DNA of 64,000 nucleotides from Parabacteroides sp. TM07-1AC (GTDB lineage Bacteria; Bacteroidota; Bacteroidia; Bacteroidales; Tannerellaceae). The position numbers and the translations under genes were made by a program. The stretch's first letter is position 1; every line of letters starts with the position of its first letter. Below are positions 55,604-63,618 of this stretch, piece after piece. The stretch spans positions 310,001 to 374,000 of the forward strand of contig NZ_QUKD01000001.1 of assembly GCF_003480915.1 (NCBI RefSeq), in the 5' to 3' direction. The notes beneath the pieces are model-generated. The model was not told where the DNA came from. It made no database searches and worked only from the letters and a program-made list of their open reading frames with translations.

Positions 55604-56026
55604 TTACTCCTTCTTCCCGAACCAGGTGACCATGCGTACGGTTGTGCCTACGCCGACCTCGCTCTCTATATTAAGTTCGTCTACATTCTTTTTCATATTG
55701 GGCAATCCCATTCCCGCACCGAACCCCATTTCCCGCACAGCAGGCGAAGCGGTCGAGAACCCTTCCTGCATGGCCTGCGGAATATCGGGGATGCCGGGAC
55801 CTTCATCCTTCAACAGCAAAGAGATCTTATCGGCATCGAGTTCCGCCAGTACTTTTCCCCGCCAGGCATGGGCAACCACATTTACCTCGGCTTCATACAG
55901 GGCGACAACCACCCTCTTGATGATGCGGGGATCGATGGACAGCTGTTTCAGTATCTTCTTGACCTGGCTGGACGCATATCCGGCTTTCGAGAAATTTCCT
56001 CCTTCTAATTCAAACCTCAGTTGCAT
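55604..56026 (-). CDS. Anti-sigma-factor-type (SpoIIAB/RsbW-like) GHKL ATPase
   Basis: 140 residues from ATG 56026 (MQLRFELEGGNFSKAG), preceded by a good AGGAG ribosome-binding site; a frame extension to 56068 would overlap the DRTGG stop. Motifs are N-box VVVALYEAEVNVVAHA, G1 KDEGPGIPDIPQAM and G2 GAGMGLPNMKKNVDEL. Such proteins are Ser/Thr kinases that bind sigma or anti-anti-sigma factors. No STAS-domain partner is encoded nearby. It lies 6 bp before the hydrogenase-like gene, so the two are expected to act together. Confidence 0.9.
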   Translation of the reverse strand: MQLRFELEGGNFSKAGYASSQVKKILKQLSIDPRIIKRVVVALYEAEVNVVAHAWRGKVLAELDADKISLLLKDEGPGIPDIPQAMQEGFSTASPAVREMGFGAGMGLPNMKKNVDELNIESEVGVGTTVRMVTWFGKKE

Positions 56027-56040
56027 ACTTTCTCCTTTCT

Positions 56041-56385
56041 TTAATAGACCGGTACGAGGCCGCTGCAATACAGTTCGCCCACCGTATGATACATGGAATG
56101 TTCCGTTTCGAGTAAGATCATGTTATTCTCGGATGCCAGTTGCAGCATCTCCGGAGTAATCCTTTTTCCACGGACGAAAAGAATACAGTCGACATCTGCC
56201 ATTTCCGCCGTACGGATTGTTTGCAGGTTACAAAGTCCGGTGATAAGAATAACTTCATTACAGTCCAGTGTCAGCACGTCGCTCATCAGGTCGCTGGCAA
56301 AAGCACATTGTACATCATGGTCTAGCTTGTCGTTTCCGCACGCCACGACCGCATCGGTAAGTTCTTGTATTTGCTGAATCTTCAT
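56041..56385 (-). CDS. DRTGG-domain protein (operon-leading copy)
   Basis: 114 residues from ATG 56385 (MKIQQIQELTDAVVACGNDK). An upstream TTG at 56397 is a weaker candidate. The DRTGG core is visible in VQCAFASDLMSDVLTLDCNE, VDCILFVRGKRI and LLETEHSMYHTVGELY. It is the first gene of the six-gene operon. Upstream, the minus strand has only a near-match promoter box (TACATTG), so the promoter is unclear. The ligand is unknown; related stand-alone DRTGG genes often accompany hydrogenase loci in anaerobes. Confidence 0.85.
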   Translation of the reverse strand: MKIQQIQELTDAVVACGNDKLDHDVQCAFASDLMSDVLTLDCNEVILITGLCNLQTIRTAEMADVDCILFVRGKRITPEMLQLASENNMILLETEHSMYHTVGELYCSGLVPVY

Positions 56386-56464
56386 AATCGCATGCAAGGT
56401 TTAATTCGTGATGGCAATGTAAGAAATATTTTTTAATAGATGTCCGTTAGTCTATATTAATTAC

Positions 56465-56472
56465 TATCTTTG
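56465..56472 (+). promoter_or_regulatory. -7 promoter box for the Xaa-Pro aminopeptidase gene
   Basis: TATCTTTG matches TAnnTTTG, 27 bp before ATG 56499. Confidence 0.55.
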
Positions 56473-56498
56473 GTAGCAATAAATAAAATTCTAATCTT

Positions 56499-57872
56499 AT
56501 GTTTAGTAAAGAAACCTATATCGCCCGCCGGGCTAAACTAAAACAGACGATAGGCTCAGGTCTGTTACTTTTCCTTGGAAATGATGAGTCAGGAATGAAC
56601 TATGCAGACAACACGTATCACTTCCGCCAGGATTCCACTTTCTTGTATTTCTTCGGACTGCCGTATGCCGGACTGTCCGCCATCATTGATATAGACAACG
56701 ACAAAGAGATCATCTTCGGTGACGAACTGACCATCGACGCAATCGTATGGATGGGCACGCAACCGACTTTGAAAGAAAAGAGCGAAGCTGCCGGTATCAC
56801 GGAAGTACATCCGTTCAAGGAAATTGAAACCTATCTGAAAGCGGCTGAGCAGAAAAGCCAGCGTATCCATTACCTGCCGACGTATCGTGCAGAACATCAG
56901 ATCAAGCTATTCCAGTGGTTAGGCATCGTACCGGGAACCGAACAACCTTCCGTTCCTTTCATCTTCGGTGTCGTTAACCAGCGTAATTATAAAACGGCAG
57001 AAGAAATCGTCGAGATCGAAAAGGCTTGTGTGGTCACTGCCGACATGCACCTGACTGCCATGCGTACGGTCCGTCCGGGAATCCGCGAAAGCGAAGTGGC
57101 TGCTGCCGTGGCAGAAGTGGCTTATGCCAACGACTATCAGCTCTCCTTCCCTATTATCGCGACAATCAACGGACAGACATTGCATAACCATGATCACAGC
57201 AATATGATCAAGAGCGGCGATATGTTGTTGCTCGATGCCGGTGCCGAAACGGAGATGGGCTATGCAGGTGATATGTCGTCTACTATTCCGGCCGATTCCA
57301 AATTCACCACCCGTCAGAAAGATATTTACGATATCCAGGTAGCTGCCCATGAAGCTGCTGTTGCCGCCCTTCGTCCGGGTATTCCTTTCGTCGATGTATA
57401 TGAGCTGTCTTGTAAGGTCATTATGGAAGGTTTGAAAGATCTTGGTTTCGTAAAAGGCGATCCGATGGATGCTGTAAAGGCTGGTGCGCATGCCATGTTC
57501 ATGCCTTGTGGCCTGGGACATATGATGGGACTGGATGTACATGATATGGAAAACCTGGGTGAGGTATATGTAGGTTATGACGGACAGCCGAAGAGCACTG
57601 AGTTCGGCCGTAAGTCTCTCCGCCTGGGACGTAAACTGGAACCGGGATTTGTTCTTACGATCGAACCGGGGGTTTACTTCATTCCTGAACTGATGGATTT
57701 ATGGAGAGGCCAGAATAAGTTCACCGAATTTATCAATTATGAAAAGCTGGTAACTTATAAAGACTTCAGCGGTATCCGTAACGAAGAGGATTATCTGATC
57801 ACGGAAGACGGAGCACGTTTATTAGGAAAGAAGATTCCTTTGCATACGGAAGAGGTAGAAGCACTGCGATAG
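56499..57872 (+). CDS. pepP: Xaa-Pro aminopeptidase (M24 family)
   Basis: 457 residues. The AMP_N domain (about 1-140) is followed by a pita-bread M24 metallopeptidase domain. Metal ligands are visible in LLDAGAETEMGYAGDMSSTI (two Asp), CGLGHMMGLDVHDMEN (His) and FVLTIEPGVYFIP and INYEKLVTYKDFSGIRNEED (Glu residues). It removes N-terminal residues before proline, in the cytoplasm. It is followed by a palindromic array and terminator. The gene is monocistronic. Confidence 0.94.
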   Translation: MFSKETYIARRAKLKQTIGSGLLLFLGNDESGMNYADNTYHFRQDSTFLYFFGLPYAGLSAIIDIDNDKEIIFGDELTIDAIVWMGTQPTLKEKSEAAGITEVHPFKEIETYLKAAEQKSQRIHYLPTYRAEHQIKLFQWLGIVPGTEQPSVPFIFGVVNQRNYKTAEEIVEIEKACVVTADMHLTAMRTVRPGIRESEVAAAVAEVAYANDYQLSFPIIATINGQTLHNHDHSNMIKSGDMLLLDAGAETEMGYAGDMSSTIPADSKFTTRQKDIYDIQVAAHEAAVAALRPGIPFVDVYELSCKVIMEGLKDLGFVKGDPMDAVKAGAHAMFMPCGLGHMMGLDVHDMENLGEVYVGYDGQPKSTEFGRKSLRLGRKLEPGFVLTIEPGVYFIPELMDLWRGQNKFTEFINYEKLVTYKDFSGIRNEEDYLITEDGARLLGKKIPLHTEEVEALR

Positions 57873-57901
57873 TATGGTTATAATCCTCCCTGATTAAAAA
57901 A

Positions 57902-57966
57902 GTGTTTCACCCAATGGAACAACTGTTTCACCGTAATGAAACAAGTGTTTCTATTAGGTGAAACAC
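57902..57966. repeat. Second array of about 22-bp palindromic units (GTTTCA/TGAAAC type)
   Basis: Three successive inverted repeats (GTTTCA...TGGAAC at 57904, GTTTCA...TGAAAC at 57925 and GTGTTTC...GAAACAC at 57946) are spaced about 21-22 bp apart. The design resembles the array at 11615-11731, with a GTTTC core, but arms and loops differ. It lies between the aminopeptidase stop and the shared terminator. Confidence 0.7.
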
Positions 57967-57992
57967 TTTCTAAGATGAGACAGAATAAAATA

Positions 57993-58027
57993 AAACCCCG
58001 TGAAGAACTAAGCACTTCACGGGGTTT
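57993..58027. terminator. Bidirectional terminator between convergent genes
   Basis: AACCCCGTGAAG pairs with CTTCACGGGGTT around a 9-nt loop and is flanked by A/T runs. It separates the aminopeptidase (plus) from the hexosaminidase (minus). Confidence 0.85.
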
Positions 58028-58055
58028 CTTGTTTTAATATCTATAACCTGTCAGA

Positions 58056-60356
58056 TTAATAAGTAAACATATCTGCATTAGGTAACTCTTTTCCGTCAGC
58101 TGTCAGAACTTTCATTTGGAGCATTCCGCCGTTATGATCGAAATATTTCACTTCAATCGGATGAAGACCTTTTGCCAATGCCTTTTGTCCGACAACTTCA
58201 CGAGGTGAATGAGGACCGTCATTATCGACAACCAATTCCCCGTCGACTTTCAATGTACTGCCGTCATCAGACATCAGGTTGAAGGTGTAAATACCATCTT
58301 CCGGAGCATTGAAATAACCTGTTACGACCAGGCCGATATTGCCTTTTACTTCTGCCGGAATAGTCACTTCGGATATCTCATAAGTACCGTTTACCGGAGC
58401 CTTTTCTATCTCGTCGCATGCACTGCCTCTGAACTCATGCCATACAGCCTGCAAACCTTTCTTTGAAGGGGTTGCTTCTGCTGCCGGTGCATATTCGCTC
58501 TTGATAAACCGTGTCTTTACGATGTCGCCTTTCTTACCGTTCGGGCGGAATGTACGGAAAGTAAAGTCGGTTGTTTCCGTCACTTTGACCGGTTCTTTAT
58601 ATTGAGGAGATTCCAAAGTCGGAGTACTTCCGTCGGTTGTATAATGGATCTCCGCACTTGGATCGAGGCAAGTCACTGTCAATGTACCTTCACCGACAAA
58701 TGCATTGGTATTATTGAATCCTTCCAGGTCCGGAATACGATAATTCACGTCCATGATGTTCAGGCGCGGGAACTGCTTAACCATCCGTTCTTTAAAACCA
58801 TCCCAGCTTTTTACGGAAGGATCGCTCCAGGCCAGTTCCGCCATAGCCATCATACGAGGCATGATCATATACTGTGCCCGTTCGAAAGAAGGAATATATT
58901 CGCACCATAGATTTGCCTGAATACCCAGGATCAATGCCTTCTGCGCATCGCTTAACGATTCGAGCATCGGATTGTAGTTATAGACACCCGGCAAAGAGTT
59001 TTTATCCTGCTGGTAATCGAAATAGAAGTTTGCATTCGGGGAAAGAATAGCATGGTTTCCCTGTGCCGTTGCTTCCGGAACAGCGTTCGGAGACCAGGTA
59101 CGCCACCACATGATCGTTGCCGTCGGAGACAATCCGCCTTCCAGGATCTCATCCCAGCCGATCATTTCTTTTCCGTTATCGTTGAAGAATTTCTCCATAT
59201 TATGAACGAACCATGCCTGCAACTCCTCTTCTGTCTTCAGCCCGTTGTCCTTCATCCGTTTCTGGCAATCCGGACATTTCTTCCAGTTTGCTTTCTCCAC
59301 TTCATCCGCTCCCAAATGAACATATTTATAAGGGAAAAGCGGAATGATTTCGCTGTATACATTCTTACAAAATTCAAGAGCTGAATCTTTTCCGGGACAA
59401 ACCGGAGAAGAGAACAGAGTTCCCCATCCTGTCTGGCTGAAACAGGAAACTCCCGAATAGTTGCTTACAGCAGCCAGCATATGCCCCGGCATATCTACTT
59501 CCGGAACTACGTCGATACCTCTTACACCTGCATACGCTACAATTTCCTTAATATCATCTTGCGTGTAGTAACCACCGTACAGAGTATCGCCTTGTACAAT
59601 CTGCAATTTTTCAGCCGGTAATTCATAATCCGGATTATCCTGTGTTTTCGCCAATCTCATACATTCCCGGTCGTGCTTGTTAAAAGTACGCCAGGCACCC
59701 TTCTCGGTCAGCAGCGGATATTTCTTGATTTCAATACGCCATCCTTGGTCGTCGGTCAGATGCCAATGGAATTTGTTCAACTTATAAAGAGCCATCATAT
59801 CCAACAGTTCCTTTACCTCTTCTTTGGTATAGAAATGACGCGACACATCCAGCATCAACCCTCTCCAGCCGAAACGGGGTGCATCGGTGATCTGAACAGC
59901 CGGGGCACTCCAGGTAATATCATTCACTACTTCCGGTGATTCGATCTCTGCCGGCAAAAGCTGACGAAGCGATTCGATACCGGAAATAACTCCGCCATAC
60001 GTATTTCCTTTGATCTGAACTTTGCCGGAAGAAACATCCAGCGTATAAGCGCCTTCATTCTGGCCGGCAATATCACTTACTGCCAAAGATATATCACCGT
60101 CTCCCTCGCGTACATTATATATATAGCCGGTTGCACGTGATAAAAGGCCGGAAAGATAATTCGCAGCCGGTAATAACTGCTTATCGGCGACACCGATAGT
60201 CATGCCATTCTTCAGAACGAACTGCCCATTCGCATTCTCAATCTCTTTCGGAACGGGAATCAAGGAAACATCATGTGCCGCAGGCGTTGTGGGCGAACAT
60301 GAACTCAGCAATAAGGCTCCGGTCAGGGAGCAAGCTGCAAGAAGTTGTTTGTACAT
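58056..60356 (-). CDS. Beta-N-acetylhexosaminidase (GH20) lipoprotein with PA14 domain
   Basis: 766 residues. The lipoprotein signal peptide ends LTGALLLSSCSPT. A GH20b domain (about 30-150) precedes the GH20 barrel (about 155-500), with catalytic Asp-Glu in YVHLGADEVEKANW. YKLNKFHWHLTDDQGWRIEI is the substrate-strand signature and TIMWWRTWS a binding-pocket Trp cluster. A chitobiase C-terminal-like segment (about 525-610, IHYTTDGSTPT) is followed by a PA14 domain (about 640-760). It removes terminal GlcNAc/GalNAc, probably from host or fungal glycans on the cell surface. No SusC/D pair is adjacent. Confidence 0.95.
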   Translation of the reverse strand: MYKQLLAACSLTGALLLSSCSPTTPAAHDVSLIPVPKEIENANGQFVLKNGMTIGVADKQLLPAANYLSGLLSRATGYIYNVREGDGDISLAVSDIAGQNEGAYTLDVSSGKVQIKGNTYGGVISGIESLRQLLPAEIESPEVVNDITWSAPAVQITDAPRFGWRGLMLDVSRHFYTKEEVKELLDMMALYKLNKFHWHLTDDQGWRIEIKKYPLLTEKGAWRTFNKHDRECMRLAKTQDNPDYELPAEKLQIVQGDTLYGGYYTQDDIKEIVAYAGVRGIDVVPEVDMPGHMLAAVSNYSGVSCFSQTGWGTLFSSPVCPGKDSALEFCKNVYSEIIPLFPYKYVHLGADEVEKANWKKCPDCQKRMKDNGLKTEEELQAWFVHNMEKFFNDNGKEMIGWDEILEGGLSPTATIMWWRTWSPNAVPEATAQGNHAILSPNANFYFDYQQDKNSLPGVYNYNPMLESLSDAQKALILGIQANLWCEYIPSFERAQYMIMPRMMAMAELAWSDPSVKSWDGFKERMVKQFPRLNIMDVNYRIPDLEGFNNTNAFVGEGTLTVTCLDPSAEIHYTTDGSTPTLESPQYKEPVKVTETTDFTFRTFRPNGKKGDIVKTRFIKSEYAPAAEATPSKKGLQAVWHEFRGSACDEIEKAPVNGTYEISEVTIPAEVKGNIGLVVTGYFNAPEDGIYTFNLMSDDGSTLKVDGELVVDNDGPHSPREVVGQKALAKGLHPIEVKYFDHNGGMLQMKVLTADGKELPNADMFTY

Positions 60357-60394
60357 TTTTAATGTGTTTATTTGTTTGGTAATAAATTAGGAAA

Positions 60395-60402
60395 CAAATG
60401 TA
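60395..60402 (-). promoter_or_regulatory. -7 promoter box for the GH20 gene
   Basis: The minus strand reads TACATTTG, matching TAnnTTTG, 39 bp upstream of ATG 60356. Confidence 0.5.
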
Positions 60403-60404
60403 AC

Positions 60405-60445
60405 AAAAAAGAGCTGTTCCTCGTTGGGCGGAACAGCTCTTTTTT
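60405..60445 (-). terminator. Terminator after the thioredoxin-fold gene
   Basis: AAAAAAGAGCTGTTCC pairs perfectly with GGAACAGCTCTTTTTT around a 9-nt loop. It lies about 18 bp past the stop at 60463. Confidence 0.88.
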
Positions 60446-60462
60446 AATAAATAATCTACAGA

Positions 60463-60963
60463 TTAAATTCTATTCAAAATTTCAGTCAGTTTGTCCGGAG
60501 TAACATTTTCGGCGATGATAACTCCTTTGTCGTCGATCAGATAGTTCTTCAAACCTTTCTTCAGGTTAAACTTTCCATACAACTCTGACTTTTTACCAAG
60601 TTCTTCATGAAATTGCTTTGTATTGCTTAATCTGTCTGCTTTTACCGTCTCGGTAAAGATTGATTCTTTCTCGTCGAAAGATACAGAATACATAGCCACT
60701 TTGTCCGAACTCAACTTGTTAATCTCATTCCATAATTGAACGTTACGGGCCCGCGATTCAGCATCGTAAGCTGCCCAGAAATTCAGCAATGTGTAACGTC
60801 CTGAATGATTTTGGAAACTGAAATTACTTTCATTTCCTAAAGACTCTATTCTCGGAGCCAGATCACCTGGGTTAGTACCCACGGTAGGTCTTGCTTCTTT
60901 TGTACCGAACGACATTGTCACCAATGCAACCGCTACAATGAGAACATAAGCTCTTACCTTCAT
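60463..60963 (-). CDS. Thioredoxin/TlpA-fold exported protein lacking CXXC
   Basis: 166 residues with a signal peptide (MKVRAYVLIVAVALVTMSFG). The TlpA-like order is visible: PGDLAPRIESL, the strand YTLLNFWAAYDAESR, VAMYSVSFDEKES and the cis-Pro region replaced by LKNYLIDDKGVIIAEN. In active TlpA/ResA proteins the WAxWCxxC motif carries two cysteines; here the place reads WAAYDAESR and the mature protein has no Cys. It therefore cannot be a dithiol oxidoreductase and may be a binding or structural relative. A 160-nt leader precedes it. Confidence 0.8.
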   Translation of the reverse strand: MKVRAYVLIVAVALVTMSFGTKEARPTVGTNPGDLAPRIESLGNESNFSFQNHSGRYTLLNFWAAYDAESRARNVQLWNEINKLSSDKVAMYSVSFDEKESIFTETVKADRLSNTKQFHEELGKKSELYGKFNLKKGLKNYLIDDKGVIIAENVTPDKLTEILNRI

Positions 60964-61130
60964 AATTTAATATTTACGTTAAACTTAATCGGAACACACC
61001 CTTCAACATCCTACTCGCCGGTCTGCGTTCGGCTTTTATCTGCATATCTTTATGTCCGACTCCTGATTTTCAGGAAATAAACAAGTGCTTTTCCTTCGCT
61101 AAGGAGCCACTTTCTTGTTTTTAACGCTGG

Positions 61131-61138
61131 CAAAGATA
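61131..61138 (-). promoter_or_regulatory. -7 promoter box for the thioredoxin-fold gene
   Basis: The minus strand reads TATCTTTG, matching TAnnTTTG. The 5' leader to ATG 60963 would be about 160 nt and contains at least two hairpins. Confidence 0.5.
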
Positions 61139-61296
61139 CGGGTAAATTACCTATCCCTCCAAAGGATATAACATAAATCGACTAAAATGCAAGATTTTTT
61201 ATATGTTTTATTGCATGAAAATCCACTAAAACGGTTGTTCTATAACATAAATTTAGTTTTGGCAATAGGCTAAAATTGGGCTAACAATCATAAAAA

Positions 61297-61345
61297 CGGA
61301 CGCAGATGACACAGACTTTACGTTCGTCTGCGTGATCTGCGTCCG
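61297..61345. repeat. Long imperfect palindrome, possible terminator or REP-like repeat
   Basis: CGGACGCAGAT (61297-61307) pairs with ATCTGCGTCCG (61335-61345), with an inner CAC/GTG and AGAC/GTCT pairing. On the minus strand it is followed by TTTTT, so it may terminate the broken gene upstream. ACGCAGAT...ATCTGCGT palindromes are frequent intergenic repeats in many bacterial genomes, so a REP-type origin is also possible. Confidence 0.6.
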
Positions 61346-61376
61346 GTAAATCGTTTCTTTTGACCTTTTTCTCTTG

Positions 61377-61901
61377 TTATTCTTTATCATAAGGGGAAGG
61401 CATCGGCATCCCTTCCTTGATATATTCATCATAAACGACCGTCGGATGGTCCTGCAACGACGTTCTGTTGTATTCTTCCTTGAAATTATCACGACGGAAA
61501 TTTTTCAATTTGAGGTTTTCAGAACTATAAGTTCGCAACGTTTCCTTTCTCTTACCGGTCAATGAACTCTCAATAACAATAGAATCCAATATATTCAGCT
61601 TGGGAGTCAATGTAGGAAGCAATGTCTGTTCCTATAATCCCCGGTATGCTCCAATATATTCACACCAACAAGAATCACCCCGTTTAAAAATACGGTAGGT
61701 ATAATTAGACCATGCCGTACGGACGTGAATCTCATGTTCCCAGATCTCTACACAAGCTTCTGAATCATAATTAGGATCTTTGATCGTAATTCTTTCAAGG
61801 CTGTGTGTTTTTTCCACTACTTTCGTTTGCCATTTGTCTGAATGCCGTACTTCGGCAATAATCTCAGGCAGCTTTTCCTTAATTTCAAACTGAATCTTCA
61901 T
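61377..61901 (-). pseudogene. Hypothetical gene interrupted by an in-frame amber codon
   Basis: A frame from ATG 61901 runs 89 codons (MKIQFEIKEKLPEIIAEVRH...) to TAG at 61632-61634. The same frame then stays open for another 85 codons to 61377 (starting EQTLLPTLTPKLNILDS, ending PMPSPYDKE). The second half has no good start codon, only a TTG at 61622. The simplest view is a gene of about 174 codons broken by a nonsense mutation. Alternatively, only the first half is a real 89-aa gene. No family is recognised; the first half is rich in beta-strand and aromatic residues (HVRTAWSNYTYRIFKRGD). Confidence 0.55.
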
Positions 61902-62030
61902 CTCATTTGCCTGCCAGTCAGGACTTATTAAGGTTGCCAGGTTCTAAATTAAATATAACGTCTCTGTAAAAATAACAATTTCATTTGAATTTTTGTTTAT
62001 CCGGATGCCTGAATTTGCATATAACTTGTT

Positions 62031-62038
62031 TACCTTTG
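62031..62038 (+). promoter_or_regulatory. -7 promoter box for serB
   Basis: TACCTTTG matches TAnnTTTG, 19 bp before ATG 62057. Confidence 0.55.
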
Positions 62039-62056
62039 CCTTATAAAACAAAAAAC

Positions 62057-63283
62057 ATGGGACAAAAAGACGAAATTATACTATTAAATATAAATGGAGC
62101 CGACCGTCCGGGTGTCACTGCCGCCCTTACAGAGATCTTAGCTAAAAATAATGCAGCTATCCTCGATATCGGTCAAGCCGACATTCACAATAACTTATCA
62201 TTGGGTATTCTGTTCCAAAGTTGCGAAGGAAATTCGGGAGATATCCTGAAAGAATTACTTTTCAAAAGCTATGAATTGGATGTAAATGTCCGCTTTAACC
62301 CGATCACGGAACAAGATTACAGAAAGTGGGTCGATATGCAGGGTAAGAACCGGTATATCATTACTATTTTGGGACGAAAGCTGACAGCCAGGCAAATTGC
62401 AGGAGTAACCCGTATTGTCGCTGACCAGGGAATGAACATCGACGACATCAAGCGTCTGACCGGTCGTATCCCCCTGGATGAAGATGCCCGTACTCCTAAA
62501 GCCAGTGTTGAATTCTCCGTCCGTGGCACGCCTTGTGACAAAGAATTGATGAAAGCGGAGTTCATGAAACTTTCAGCCGAACAGGTGATGGATATTTCTT
62601 TTCAGGAAGACAGTATGTACCGCCGTATGCGTCGCCTTATTTGTTTCGATATGGACTCGACGCTTATTGAAACAGAGGTAATCGACGAACTGGCAGTACG
62701 TGCCGGTGTCGGTGACCAGGTAAAGGCTATCACAGAATCGGCTATGCGCGGAGAGATTGATTTCAGCGAAAGTTTCCGCCAGCGTTGTTCATTGTTGAAA
62801 GGACTGGATGTGTCTGTGATGCAGGAGATTGCAGAAAACCTGCCTATAACGGAAGGGGTCGACCGCCTGATGCGCATCCTCAAAAAGGTAGGATTCAAGA
62901 TCGCTATTCTTTCCGGTGGGTTCACTTATTTCGGTAACTACCTGAAGCAAAAGTACAATATAGACTATGTATATGCCAACGAGCTTGAAGTCGAGAACGG
63001 TAAGTTGACAGGCCGTTATGTAGGAGATATTGTCGATGGCAAACGAAAAGCCGAATTACTCCGGTTGATCGCCCAGGTTGAAAACGTAGATATCCGCCAG
63101 ACCGTAGCTGTCGGCGATGGTGCGAACGACTTGCCTATGATCAGCATAGCCGGACTGGGCATTGCTTTCCATGCCAAACCGAAAGTAAAAGAAAACGCCA
63201 AACAGTCGATCTCCACGATCGGACTGGATGGTATTTTATATTTCCTGGGATACAAAGATTCCTATTTGGACGAACAAATGTAA
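62057..63283 (+). CDS. serB: Phosphoserine phosphatase with N-terminal ACT domains
   Basis: 408 residues from ATG 62057 (MGQKDEIILLNINGADRPGV); the frame could extend upstream only from a TTG inside the promoter. Two ACT-type domains (about 1-90 and 95-180) precede the HAD phosphatase domain. HAD motif I is CFDMDSTLIETEVIDELA, motif II LSGGFTYFG and motif III VAVGDGANDLPMIS. It dephosphorylates phosphoserine in the last step of serine synthesis; the ACT domains probably give serine feedback. It is followed by a Dabb gene after 15 bp. Confidence 0.95.
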   Translation: MGQKDEIILLNINGADRPGVTAALTEILAKNNAAILDIGQADIHNNLSLGILFQSCEGNSGDILKELLFKSYELDVNVRFNPITEQDYRKWVDMQGKNRYIITILGRKLTARQIAGVTRIVADQGMNIDDIKRLTGRIPLDEDARTPKASVEFSVRGTPCDKELMKAEFMKLSAEQVMDISFQEDSMYRRMRRLICFDMDSTLIETEVIDELAVRAGVGDQVKAITESAMRGEIDFSESFRQRCSLLKGLDVSVMQEIAENLPITEGVDRLMRILKKVGFKIAILSGGFTYFGNYLKQKYNIDYVYANELEVENGKLTGRYVGDIVDGKRKAELLRLIAQVENVDIRQTVAVGDGANDLPMISIAGLGIAFHAKPKVKENAKQSISTIGLDGILYFLGYKDSYLDEQM

Positions 63284-63298
63284 TTAATTAAAGCGTTT

Positions 63299-63601
63299 AT
63301 GGTAAGACACATTGTAATGTTTAAACTGACGGAGTTTGCATCTCCAGCCGACAAACAGGCAAAAATGCAGGAAATCAAAACGGGACTGGAAGCTTTGATC
63401 GATAAGATCGATGTATTGCGTATGATCCGTGTCGATTTCAATATCAATCCGGAAGAAACATGGGATATTATCCTGACAACAGAACTCGATTCGCTCGAAG
63501 ATGTAAAAACATATGCTAATCATCCTGAACACGTAGCTGTGTCGAAAGGTATTATCGGCCCGGTAAAAGCCGACAGGGCATGTGTTGACTACGAATTCTA
63601 A
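63299..63601 (+). CDS. Dabb-family (stress-responsive A/B barrel) protein
   Basis: 100 residues starting MVRHIVMFKLTEFASPADKQ. The Dabb fold (dimeric alpha/beta barrel) is recognised from VRHIVMFKL, the amphipathic helix that follows, the strand FNINPEETWDIILTTELDS and HPEHVAVSK near the end. Family members occur widely, and a few are cyclases or oxygenases of polyketides, but most have no known function. It is cotranscribed with serB, judging from the 15-bp gap. Confidence 0.9.
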   Translation: MVRHIVMFKLTEFASPADKQAKMQEIKTGLEALIDKIDVLRMIRVDFNINPEETWDIILTTELDSLEDVKTYANHPEHVAVSKGIIGPVKADRACVDYEF

Positions 63602-63618
63602 TAATAAATACTTCCTTT

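Larger units (their letters stand above)
60964..61376. other. 413-bp non-coding interval with a structured leader and a palindrome
   Basis: It holds the long leader of the thioredoxin-fold gene (about 60964-61124), its promoter box (61131-61138), and a long imperfect palindrome (61297-61345). Between 61140 and 61290 it is AT-rich with nothing recognisable. Confidence 0.75.

Noticed and set aside
55073..56008. A 311-codon plus-strand frame opposite the hydrogenase-like and SpoIIAB-type genes
   Set aside because: It spans two real minus-strand genes and their junction; no domain or ribosome-binding site is visible.
61253..61492. A 79-codon minus-strand frame overlapping the broken gene
   Set aside because: It covers the palindrome 61297-61345 and is in a different frame from the more gene-like 85-codon segment; no signal of coding.
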